Shown: piece by piece, positions 32,743 to 40,442 of the stretch
Layout of the letters: each line of letters starts with the position of its first letter
Numbering within the stretch: the first letter of the stretch is position 1
Assembly (NCBI RefSeq): GCF_003312875.1
Contig: NZ_CP015163.1
Location: 1,116,001 to 1,180,000, forward strand
DNA: 64,000 bases
Reading direction: 5' to 3'
Source: Amycolatopsis albispora
Lineage (GTDB): Bacteria; Actinomycetota; Actinomycetes; Mycobacteriales; Pseudonocardiaceae
Notes under the pieces: model-generated
What the model was told of the DNA's origin: nothing
Databases searched by the model: none
The model's input: the letters and a program-made list of their open reading frames with translations, nothing else
Translations under genes and position numbers: made by a program

Positions 32743-34284
32743 ATGCACGAGCAGACCGTCGGCGCACTGGTGGAACGCGCGGCCGCGGCACACGGGCCGA
32801 AAACCGCGGTGGTCTGCGGGGACCGCCGGATCACCTATCGCGAGCAGCTGGCCCGCATCCGCCGCGCCGGGCGCGCGCTGCTCGGCCTCGGCCTGGACAC
32901 CGGGGACCGGGTGGCCATCCTGATGAGCGACCGGCCGGAACAGCTCGACGTCTACTACGGCGCGTTGTGGGCGGGCCTGGCCGTGGTCCCGCTCAGCGCG
33001 CGCCTCGGTGTGGCCGACCACCAGTACGTCGTCTGCGACTCGGGTGCGGAGGTGCTCGTCCACGACGCCACGCACGCCCGTCGCGTGCAGCAGATCCGCG
33101 GCACCTCCGGCGTCGAGCACGTGGTCTCCGTCGACGACGAAGCCGTGCTGCCCGGTGGGCACAGCTGGCAGCGGCTGTCCTGCCACCAGCCCGACCATCC
33201 CGGCGGCCCGCCGGTCTTCCCGACCGATCTGTACGGCATCTACTACACCGCGGGCACCACCGGGCAGCCCAAGGGCGTGGTCCACACCCACCGCACCGTG
33301 CTCGCGGCGTTGTTCAGCCAGCTCGCCGAACTCGGCCTCGGCGACGGCGACCGGTTCGCCCACGTCACCCCGCTTTCGCACACCGCGGGCGCGTTCGTGC
33401 TGCCGGTGTGGCTGCGTGGGGGCACGAACGTGCTGGCCGGGCGGTTCGATCCGGAGCGGCTGGTCGAGACGATCGCGCGGGAGCGGATCACCGCGACCCT
33501 GCTTTCGCCGGACAGGCTGGCGGCGCTGATGGACGCCGCCCCGGCCGCGGGCGCGAAACTGCTTTCGCTGACCACCGTGGTCTACAGCGGCGGCCGCGTC
33601 GACCCGGACCGGCTGGTCGCCGCGATGGACCGCTGCGGTCCGGTGTTCACCCAGTTCTACGGCCTGACCGAGGTGCCGACGCAGGTCACCGTGCTGCGCA
33701 AGCGCGACCACGCCGCCGCGGTGGCCACCGGGCACCTCGAGCCGCTGTCGTCGTGCGGCCGCCCGGTGGCGATCGCCGACGTGCGCCTCGAAGACCCCGA
33801 CGGCAGGCGGGTGCGGCCAGGGGAGCGCGGTGAGGTGGTGGTCGGCGGGCCGCACGTGATGGTGCGTTACTGGAACCGGTACGCCGACACCGAACGAGCG
33901 CTGCGCGGCGGACGGCTGTACACGGGCGACTTCGGGCATTTCGACGAAGGCGGCTTCCTGCACCTGGCCGACCGGCAGCGCGAGACGATCCGGTCGGCGG
34001 GTGTCACGGTGTTCCCCAAACAGGTGGAAGACGGCCTGATCACCCATCCGGCGGTACGTGACGCGTGTGTGTTCGGCGCCCCGGACGACGGGCGCGGTGA
34101 GGTGGTGCACGCGGTGGTGGTCGCCGACCCGGCCGCCACCGTCAGTGCCGAGGACCTGATCACCTGGGTGGCGCAACGCCGCGGCGAGGCGCTGGCACCC
34201 CGCCGCGTCGACTTCGTGGACGCCATCCCGCTGACCGCGGTGGGCAAGCACGACAAGCCGCGCCTGCGGGCCCGCACCGGGTAG
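32743..34284 (+). CDS. AMP-forming acyl-CoA synthetase / ligase
   Basis: The 513-residue member of the ANL superfamily has the P-loop YYTAGTTGQPKGVVHTHRT, the A5-type FYGLTEVPTQV, the A7/A8 hinge LYTGDFGHFDEGGFLHLADR followed by RETIRSAGVTVFPKQVED, and the catalytic lysine in LTAVGKHDKPRLR. It activates a carboxylic acid as acyl-AMP and then transfers it to CoA. The substrate is unknown; the gene order with a PucR regulator suggests an aromatic or fatty acid. ATG 32743 follows GGGAGGGG. Confidence 0.92.
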   Translation: MHEQTVGALVERAAAAHGPKTAVVCGDRRITYREQLARIRRAGRALLGLGLDTGDRVAILMSDRPEQLDVYYGALWAGLAVVPLSARLGVADHQYVVCDSGAEVLVHDATHARRVQQIRGTSGVEHVVSVDDEAVLPGGHSWQRLSCHQPDHPGGPPVFPTDLYGIYYTAGTTGQPKGVVHTHRTVLAALFSQLAELGLGDGDRFAHVTPLSHTAGAFVLPVWLRGGTNVLAGRFDPERLVETIARERITATLLSPDRLAALMDAAPAAGAKLLSLTTVVYSGGRVDPDRLVAAMDRCGPVFTQFYGLTEVPTQVTVLRKRDHAAAVATGHLEPLSSCGRPVAIADVRLEDPDGRRVRPGERGEVVVGGPHVMVRYWNRYADTERALRGGRLYTGDFGHFDEGGFLHLADRQRETIRSAGVTVFPKQVEDGLITHPAVRDACVFGAPDDGRGEVVHAVVVADPAATVSAEDLITWVAQRRGEALAPRRVDFVDAIPLTAVGKHDKPRLRARTG

Positions 34285-34308
34285 GTCACTCCATAACGGA
34301 CGGTTTCC

Positions 34309-35199
34309 CTAGCAGGTGGCGGTGTCGCGGTGCGTGGTTCCGTTCGCTCGCAACTCGTTTACCCGGTTGGCCGCGCCGGCGGGGGAGAGCACCTCGTTCG
34401 CCGCGTAGTAGACCCAGTCGTTCTGGGTCTGGTAGGTGCTGCGGCCGCCGGAATGCGCGGCGTGGTCGATGAACCACTCCTGGAAGGCGATCATCATCGG
34501 GGTTTCCGGGTAGACGTGCCCGTCGTGCGTGGCCACCAGCTGGTCGCCGACGAAGTACCGCAGCGTGCCGCCGGAGACCTGCACGGTCAGCGTCTGCCAG
34601 CCGGCGAACCCGGACCGCACGGCGGTGCTGCGGTTGTCGGCCACCCACGGGTCCGGCTGGTAGGTCTCCCAGCTCGTCAGGAACATCGTCGAACCGGGCT
34701 CGCCCCAGCCGCCGTTGGGCAGGTACTCGAAGTCCAGCTCGCCGTAGTCCGGGTCGTTCGGGAAGGCGAGCGGGGTGATGGTGAAGAAGGTCTGGACCAG
34801 GTGGTCGCCGTCGGCGCCCTCGACCGGTGCGTCGCTGAACCGGACGCGCGCGGAATAGGTGCCCTCGAAGAACTTCCGCTGGTGCATCACCTCGGCCTGG
34901 CTGGTGCCGCCGGTGGTGCCGTCCGTGTGCGCGGACAACTGCAGCACCGGCTGCCCGTCCACCACCGGGAAGCTCGCGTTCGCCGCCGACCAGCCGCCCA
35001 CCCCCGGTCCGCCCCCGCCGTTGCGCAGCTGCCAGCCGCGTTGCGCGAGCCTCGGGTCGGTGTGGGAGTCGTAGGCGAAGTCGTCGAACAGCACGCCGGA
35101 GCACGCCGCCTCGGTGGCGGAGGCGGGCGGGGCGCACAGGCAGGCCGCGGTGGCGGCGGTGAGCAGGGCTCGGGCGGCCACGGGAATTCGGCGGTTCAT
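34309..35199 (-). CDS. secreted GH16-like glycoside hydrolase
   Basis: The 296-residue protein has a signal peptide (Arg-Arg start, hydrophobic core AARALLTAATAACLC, cleavage after PASA). The mature part has a jelly-roll pattern and the stretch DYGELDFEYLPNGGWGEPGS, where ELDFE fits the GH16 catalytic motif ExDxE, so the nucleophile and acid/base seem intact. It may hydrolyse a beta-glucan or a related polysaccharide outside the cell. Resemblance to GH16 beyond this motif is moderate, so substrate is open. ATG 35199 follows AAGGA. A DeoR gene lies upstream on the same strand. Confidence 0.78.
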   Translation of the reverse strand: MNRRIPVAARALLTAATAACLCAPPASATEAACSGVLFDDFAYDSHTDPRLAQRGWQLRNGGGGPGVGGWSAANASFPVVDGQPVLQLSAHTDGTTGGTSQAEVMHQRKFFEGTYSARVRFSDAPVEGADGDHLVQTFFTITPLAFPNDPDYGELDFEYLPNGGWGEPGSTMFLTSWETYQPDPWVADNRSTAVRSGFAGWQTLTVQVSGGTLRYFVGDQLVATHDGHVYPETPMMIAFQEWFIDHAAHSGGRSTYQTQNDWVYYAANEVLSPAGAANRVNELRANGTTHRDTATC

Positions 35200-35353
35200 T
35201 TCACGTCCTTGGGTTCGCGGGGACAGGCGAGAAAAGGCGCCGGAGAATTGTGGCGGTGATTCGTCCGGACACCCATTAACGCGCGCTGATGCGGGCATTC
35301 GCAAGCCCCGGCGCGCCGATGTCCGAGGTTGATCGTTTGCGGACGGGAAACGG

Positions 35354-36133
35354 TCAGCCATTCGCCGCGACGGCGGCCAGTTCGATCTCGGCACCCGCCG
35401 CGCGCAGGCCGTCCAGCTCGGCCGGATCGGCGGCGTCGTCGGTGACCAGCCGGTGGATCCGCGCCGGCGGGATGGTCTGGACCATGGCGTCGGCGCCGAT
35501 CTTGGTCGAGTCGGCGAGCACCACCACCCGCTCCGCGGCGGCGGCCAGTGCCCGGTCGGCCCCGGCCACCGCGGGATTCGGGGTGGACAGCCCGCGTGCC
35601 GCGGTCAGCCCGTTGCCGGAGAGGAAGGCGTGCCGCACCCGCAACTGCGAGAGCCCGGCTTCGGCCGCGCTGCCCACCGTGGCGAAGATCGACGCGCGCA
35701 GCGTGCCGCCCGGCATCAGCACCTCCACGCCCGGCGCCTGCGCGATGATCTGCGCCACGAGCAGGGAATTCGTCACCACGGTCAGCTCGCCGGTGCGGAC
35801 CAGCCGCTTGGCCAGCGCCTGCGTGGTGGTGCCCGGCCCGAGCGCCACCGAGTCGCCGGGGGAGACCAGTTCCGCGGCCAGCGCGGCGATCGCCTCCTTC
35901 TGCGCGCCCGCCACCTTGGCCTTCTCCGTGCAACTCGGCTCGTAGGAGGTGCGGCTGGTGGCGACCGCGCCGCCGTGCCTGCGCGCCAGCACCCCCTCCG
36001 CGGCCAGCTGCCGCAGGTCCCGGCGCACGGTGACCTCGCTGGCCTGCACGATGCGGGCGAGTTCGCGCAGGGAGACGGCCCCGTTCGAGCGGACGAGTTC
36101 GACGATGACCTGACGGCGTTCGGCGGCGAACAT
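35354..36133 (-). CDS. DeoR-family sugar-responsive repressor
   Basis: The 259-residue protein has an N-terminal DeoR helix-turn-helix (ERRQVIVELVRSNGAVSLRE, then VQASEVTVRRDLRQLAAEGV, RRHGGAV) and a C-terminal sugar-phosphate-binding domain with SPGDSVALGPGTTTQALAKR and VVLADSTKIGADAM, as in GlpR and DeoR. It probably controls the secreted hydrolases on either side: the GH16-like gene downstream and GH97 divergently upstream. The effector would be a sugar phosphate. The operator was not identified with confidence. Confidence 0.92.
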   Translation of the reverse strand: MFAAERRQVIVELVRSNGAVSLRELARIVQASEVTVRRDLRQLAAEGVLARRHGGAVATSRTSYEPSCTEKAKVAGAQKEAIAALAAELVSPGDSVALGPGTTTQALAKRLVRTGELTVVTNSLLVAQIIAQAPGVEVLMPGGTLRASIFATVGSAAEAGLSQLRVRHAFLSGNGLTAARGLSTPNPAVAGADRALAAAAERVVVLADSTKIGADAMVQTIPPARIHRLVTDDAADPAELDGLRAAGAEIELAAVAANG

Positions 36134-36339
36134 GGCCGCACGCTAACGGAGGGAAAAGCGGATTCCTAGCGCCGAACCGAGGCGATCGGTGAATGGTGAT
36201 TACCACCGGTGTTCGACGCGTGCGCCGAACGGACGCTTGCGCCCGGGTTATTCCTCCGCTTTGCTGTGAAGATCGTCCGTACTGCGGCACCGACCCGATG
36301 ACAACGTTGACATCCGTGCCGATCCTGAGGAGCGCTCCG

Positions 36340-38982
36340 ATGACGCTGTTGTCATGGCCGGGCCGGGCCTTCATTTCCTTCCTGCTCGCGCTGGCGGTGG
36401 TGCTCCCACTGGCCGTGGTGTCGGCGGAACCCGCCGCCGCGGCGGCGCACTGGACGGTCACCGGGCCTTCGTCGCGGTCGCCGGTGACCGCCGAACTCAC
36501 CCTGGAAGCGGGCACGCTGAAGCTTTCGGCGGCACGGCAAGGCCGGACCGTGCTGGCCCCGGCGCCGCTCGGCCTGCGCACCGAGCGCGCCGACCTGAGC
36601 CGTGACCTGCGGGTGCTCGGGCAGAGCCAGCGCATTGTCGCCGAGCGCTACACGATGACCACCGGCAAGCGGCACGACCGGGCGGTCCGCGCGCGGGAGA
36701 CGCGGTTCCGGCTGGCTGCCGGGGACGCGCGGTTCGAGCTGCTGGTCCGCGTGTCCGACGACGGTGTCGCCTACCGCTACCTGCTGCCGGACGAGGGCGG
36801 CACGGTGGTCACCGGCGAGGCGTCGGCGTACCGCCTGGCTCCGGACGCCACCGCCTGGCTGCTGCCCTACAACCCGCAGTACGAGAACCAGCGCGTCGAG
36901 ACCACGGCGGCCGGCGCGGCGTCGGGGGAGTACGGCCACCCGTCGCTGTTCCGCTCCGGCACGGACTTCGCCCTGCTCACCGAGTCCGATGTGGACGGTT
37001 CGTACTCGGGCAGCAGGCTGGTGCACGAGGCCGGATCGCCGGACTACACGGTGAAACTCGCCGACGAGCGGGTCACCACGTCACGGACTCCCTGGCGCAC
37101 CGCGATCATCGGCGACCTCGCCACGGTCACCGAATCCACACTGGTCGACGACCTGGCCACCCCGTCGAAGATCGCGGACACGTCGTGGATCCGGCCCGGC
37201 AAGTCGGCGTGGTCGTGGCTGAGCGAGCACCAGAGCCCGCGTGACTTCGAACGGCAGAAGGTCTACGTGGACTTCGCCGCCCGCAACGGCTGGCCGTACG
37301 TGCTGGTCGACGAGGGCTGGAGCGAGGACTGGGTGCCGGAGCTGACGCGGTACGCGCGCGCCCGTGGTGTCGAGGTGCTGCTGTGGTTCCACTGGCAGAC
37401 GCTGGACACGCCGGAGAAGCGCGCCGAGATCCTGCCGAAGGTGAAGGCGTGGGGGGTCAAGGGCGTCAAGGTGGACTTCATGGAGTCCGACACCCAGGCG
37501 CGCTACCAGTGGTACGACGCGATCCTGGCGGACACCGCGGCGCTCGAGCTGATGATCAACTTCCATGGTTCGACCATTCCGCACGGGCTGGCCAGGACCT
37601 GGCCGCATCTGATGACCATGGAGGCGATCCACGGGCAGGAGCAGCTGCCGCAGCCGGCGAACAACCCGGTGCACCCGTTCACCCGCAACGTGGTCGGCTC
37701 GATGGACTTCACGCCGGTGGCGCTGGAGGTCGGGCCGCGGACGTCGAGCGTGGGGCACGAGGTGGCGCTGCCGGTGCTGTACGAATCGGGGTGGCAGCAC
37801 TTCGCTGACAAGCCCGAAGCGTACGACCGGCACCCGAACGCGCTGCGGTTCCTCGACCAGGTGCCGACCACGTGGGACGAAACGCGGTACCTGAGCGGGT
37901 ATCCGGGCGACGAGGCGGCGCTGGCCAGGCGGGCCGGTGACCGGTGGTTCGTCGGCGCGATCACCGCCGGGCCCGCGCGGACGGTGACCACGCCGCTGGC
38001 GTTCCTCGGTGCGGGGGAGTGGCTGGTGGAGACGGTCCGGGACGTGCCGGGTTCCGTCGACGTGCGGCGGGAAAGCCGGGTGGTGCGGTCGTCGGACAGC
38101 CTGAGCTACGCAGTGCCGGCGAACGGTGGCTTCGCGGCGATGGCCTGCCGTGCCGAGCCGGGGCGGACCACCTGTGACCAGCCGATCCAGCAGGTGCCGT
38201 CGACTTCGCTGACGATCAGCCCGGCGGACGCCGGTGATCGGGAGCCGGGTTCGTCGTTCGAGATCAGCGCGGAATTCAGGCTGGAGTCGGATCGGGTGGT
38301 GCGGGACGTGGTGCTGGCGCCGCGAGTCCCGAGTGGATGGTCGCTGGCCGGGGAACCGGTGCGGGCGGCCGAGTTCCGGCCGGGGCAGGTGCTGAGTGGC
38401 AAGTGGACGGTGACGGCCGGGGCGGGGACCGGGAAGCACGAGGTCCCGATCGCGGCGGACTTCCTGGACCCGTCGCTGGACTGGCCGGAGGTGCACGTGG
38501 CGGAGGCGGTCGAGGTTTTTGTGCCGCCGCCGGTGCCGTCGGATGGGGCGCTGGTGAGTGATCTGCCGTTCGTGTCGGCGGCCAACGGCTGGGGGCCGGT
38601 GGAGCGGAACCGCTCGGTCAACGACCAGGCGGCCGGGGACGGGAACCCGCTGCGGATCGGCGGTGTCACGTACGAAAAGGGGCTCGGCACGCACGCGCCG
38701 AGCGAGGTGACCGTCTACTTGGGACGCGGCTGCCAGGAGTTCACCGCGCTGGCCGGGCTCGACGACGAGACCACCGAACCCGGCTCGGCGGTGTTCGAGG
38801 TGCTGGGCGACGGTGCCCCGCTCGCGGCGACCCCGGTACTGCGCGGCGGCGACGCGGCGTTGGCTGTGCGGGCCGATGTGCGCGGGGTGCGGATGCTGAC
38901 GCTGCGCACCACCGACGGCGGGGACGGGAAGAACCACGACCACACGGACTGGGCCGTCCCGCGCCTGACCTGCCTCCGCTGA
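36340..38982 (+). CDS. secreted GH97 glycoside hydrolase with NEW3 and NPCBM domains
   Basis: The 880-residue protein has a signal peptide (hydrophobic segment 11-28, cleavage after about AEPAAAAA). A GH97 N-terminal beta-sandwich (about 40-290) is followed by the catalytic barrel, with Asp379 in GVKGVKVDFMESD and Glu428 in LMTMEAIHGQEQ. An Asp at that barrel position fits the retaining alpha-galactosidase branch of GH97. A GH97 C-terminal domain, a NEW3 domain (about 610-690) and an NPCBM galactose-binding-like domain (about 730-880, YEKGLGTHAPSEVTVYLGRG) follow. It likely releases terminal alpha-galactose from polysaccharides. ATG 36340 lies after GAGGAG. Confidence 0.88.
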   Translation: MTLLSWPGRAFISFLLALAVVLPLAVVSAEPAAAAAHWTVTGPSSRSPVTAELTLEAGTLKLSAARQGRTVLAPAPLGLRTERADLSRDLRVLGQSQRIVAERYTMTTGKRHDRAVRARETRFRLAAGDARFELLVRVSDDGVAYRYLLPDEGGTVVTGEASAYRLAPDATAWLLPYNPQYENQRVETTAAGAASGEYGHPSLFRSGTDFALLTESDVDGSYSGSRLVHEAGSPDYTVKLADERVTTSRTPWRTAIIGDLATVTESTLVDDLATPSKIADTSWIRPGKSAWSWLSEHQSPRDFERQKVYVDFAARNGWPYVLVDEGWSEDWVPELTRYARARGVEVLLWFHWQTLDTPEKRAEILPKVKAWGVKGVKVDFMESDTQARYQWYDAILADTAALELMINFHGSTIPHGLARTWPHLMTMEAIHGQEQLPQPANNPVHPFTRNVVGSMDFTPVALEVGPRTSSVGHEVALPVLYESGWQHFADKPEAYDRHPNALRFLDQVPTTWDETRYLSGYPGDEAALARRAGDRWFVGAITAGPARTVTTPLAFLGAGEWLVETVRDVPGSVDVRRESRVVRSSDSLSYAVPANGGFAAMACRAEPGRTTCDQPIQQVPSTSLTISPADAGDREPGSSFEISAEFRLESDRVVRDVVLAPRVPSGWSLAGEPVRAAEFRPGQVLSGKWTVTAGAGTGKHEVPIAADFLDPSLDWPEVHVAEAVEVFVPPPVPSDGALVSDLPFVSAANGWGPVERNRSVNDQAAGDGNPLRIGGVTYEKGLGTHAPSEVTVYLGRGCQEFTALAGLDDETTEPGSAVFEVLGDGAPLAATPVLRGGDAALAVRADVRGVRMLTLRTTDGGDGKNHDHTDWAVPRLTCLR

Positions 38983-39003
38983 CCCCAGCGGGGGGGGCAG
39001 CCA

Positions 39004-39062
39004 GACGCTATGAAAGTGGCTTTCATAGCGTCTGGCGCAATGAAAGCCACATTCATAGCGTC
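39004..39062. repeat. hairpin repeat copy 4, imperfect, with alternative inner hairpin
   Basis: Arms 39004-39026 and 39040-39062 pair with one mismatch. The core is ATGAATGTGGCTTTCAT-like, related to copies 1-3 but with a changed flank. Within it, 39004-39016 and 39020-39032 form a second perfect 13-bp stem with loop TGG, so two exclusive folds are possible. It lies between the convergent GH97 and rhamnulokinase genes. Confidence 0.75.
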
Positions 39063-39074
39063 AGCCCGGAGTAG

Positions 39075-39086
39075 TGAAACGATTCA
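39075..39086. promoter_or_regulatory. near-palindrome TGAAACGATTCA, LacI-operator-like
   Basis: It differs in one base from the perfect TGAAACGTTTCA at the rhaEW/lacI promoter and overlaps the rhamnulokinase stop codon at 39084-39086. It is not in a promoter position. It may be a chance match or a secondary binding site. Confidence 0.3.
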
Positions 39087-40442
39087 TTCCGGGTGGTGCG
39101 GGTGCGGCGGATGCGTCGCCCGTAGCAGGGTGCGCAGGTCCTGAAGTGAGCCGTCGAGGGCACCGGCGGCACGCGCCTGTACCAGCAGGTTGCCCGCCGC
39201 CGTGGCTTCGGTGGGGCCCGCGTACACCGGCACCCCACAGGCTTCGGCGGTCAGCCTGCACAGCAGTTCGTTCCGGGCACCGCCGCCGACCAGGTGGATG
39301 GCATCGACCTGGTGGCCGGAAAGGCGGGTGGCGTCGGCGATGGCCTCGCGGTAGGCGACCGCCAGGCTGTCCAGCACGCACCGCGCCAGTTCGCCGGGGT
39401 CGCGCGGCTCCGGCTGCCCGGTTTCCCGGCAGGCCGCGGTGATCCGCGCGGCCATCCCGCCCGGCGGCAGGAACCGCGGGTCCGTCGCGTCGACGACGCT
39501 GCGGCCCGGCGCCGACCTGGCGGCGGCGTCCAGCAGGTAGCCGAGCCCCAGGCCCAGTTCCCGCTGCACCTCCTGCAGCAACCACAGGCCCATCACGTTC
39601 CGCAGGAACCGGATCTTGCCGTCCACCCCGCGCTCGTTCGTGAAGTTCGCCAGCCGCGCCTGCTCGGTGAGCACCGGCTCGTCCAGCTCCAGCCCGACCA
39701 GCGACCACGTCCCGCACGAAATGTAGGCGAACCGGTCACTCGCCGCCGGGACCGCGACCACCGCCGAAGCCGTGTCGTGCGAACCCACGGTGTACACCGG
39801 GCAGCCTTCGTAGCTGCCCGCAGCCACGCCCGGATCCCGCAGCGGCGGGAAAAGGTCCTGGCGCAGCCCGAGTTCGCCGAACAACTCGGCCGACCACTCG
39901 CCGGTGCGCGGATCGAGCAGCCCGGTCGTGGAGGCGTTCGTCCGCTCCGTGCCCAGCTCACCGGTCAGCCAGTACGACAGCAGATCCGGGATCAGTACCA
40001 CCGACGAAACGGCGGCCAGCTCCTCGGCGGCCAGTTGGAAAACCGTGTTGAACGGCTGGAACTGGATGCCGGTGGTGGCGTACAGCCGCGCGGGTGGCAC
40101 CACCGCGTGCACTCGGTCCACGCCCGCCGCGGTGCGCGTATCCCGGTAGTGCGCCGGATCCGCGAGCAGCGTGCCGGACGCGTCGAGCAGGCCGTAGTCC
40201 ACCGCCCAGGTGTCGATGCCGATCCCGGACAGCTCGCCGTGCCGCTCGACCGCCGCCCGCAGGCCGTCGGTGAGTCCTTTGTAGAGGGAGCGGATGTCCC
40301 AGCGCAGGGTGCCGCGGCACCGCACCGGCTCGTTCGGGAACCGGTGCACCTCGGCCAGTTCCAGCCCGCCGTCACCGAACCGCCCGGTCACCACGCGGCC
40401 GCTGGACGCGCCGAGGTCGACCGCCGCGAAGACCTCGGCCAT
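39084..40442 (-). CDS. rhaB: rhamnulokinase
   Basis: The 452-residue FGGY-family kinase starts EVFAAVDLGASSGRVVTGRF, with FPNEPVRCRGTLRWDIRSLY and the IDTWAVDYGLLDASG motif specific to rhamnulokinases, SYWLTGELGTERTNASTTGL, and the ATP site VGGGARNELLCRLTAEACGV. It phosphorylates L-rhamnulose at position 1. Its ATG shares a base with the stop of the fused aldolase/dehydrogenase gene upstream (TGATG), so the two are coupled. No L-rhamnose isomerase or permease is in the window. Confidence 0.94.
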   Translation of the reverse strand: MAEVFAAVDLGASSGRVVTGRFGDGGLELAEVHRFPNEPVRCRGTLRWDIRSLYKGLTDGLRAAVERHGELSGIGIDTWAVDYGLLDASGTLLADPAHYRDTRTAAGVDRVHAVVPPARLYATTGIQFQPFNTVFQLAAEELAAVSSVVLIPDLLSYWLTGELGTERTNASTTGLLDPRTGEWSAELFGELGLRQDLFPPLRDPGVAAGSYEGCPVYTVGSHDTASAVVAVPAASDRFAYISCGTWSLVGLELDEPVLTEQARLANFTNERGVDGKIRFLRNVMGLWLLQEVQRELGLGLGYLLDAAARSAPGRSVVDATDPRFLPPGGMAARITAACRETGQPEPRDPGELARCVLDSLAVAYREAIADATRLSGHQVDAIHLVGGGARNELLCRLTAEACGVPVYAGPTEATAAGNLLVQARAAGALDGSLQDLRTLLRATHPPHPHHPE

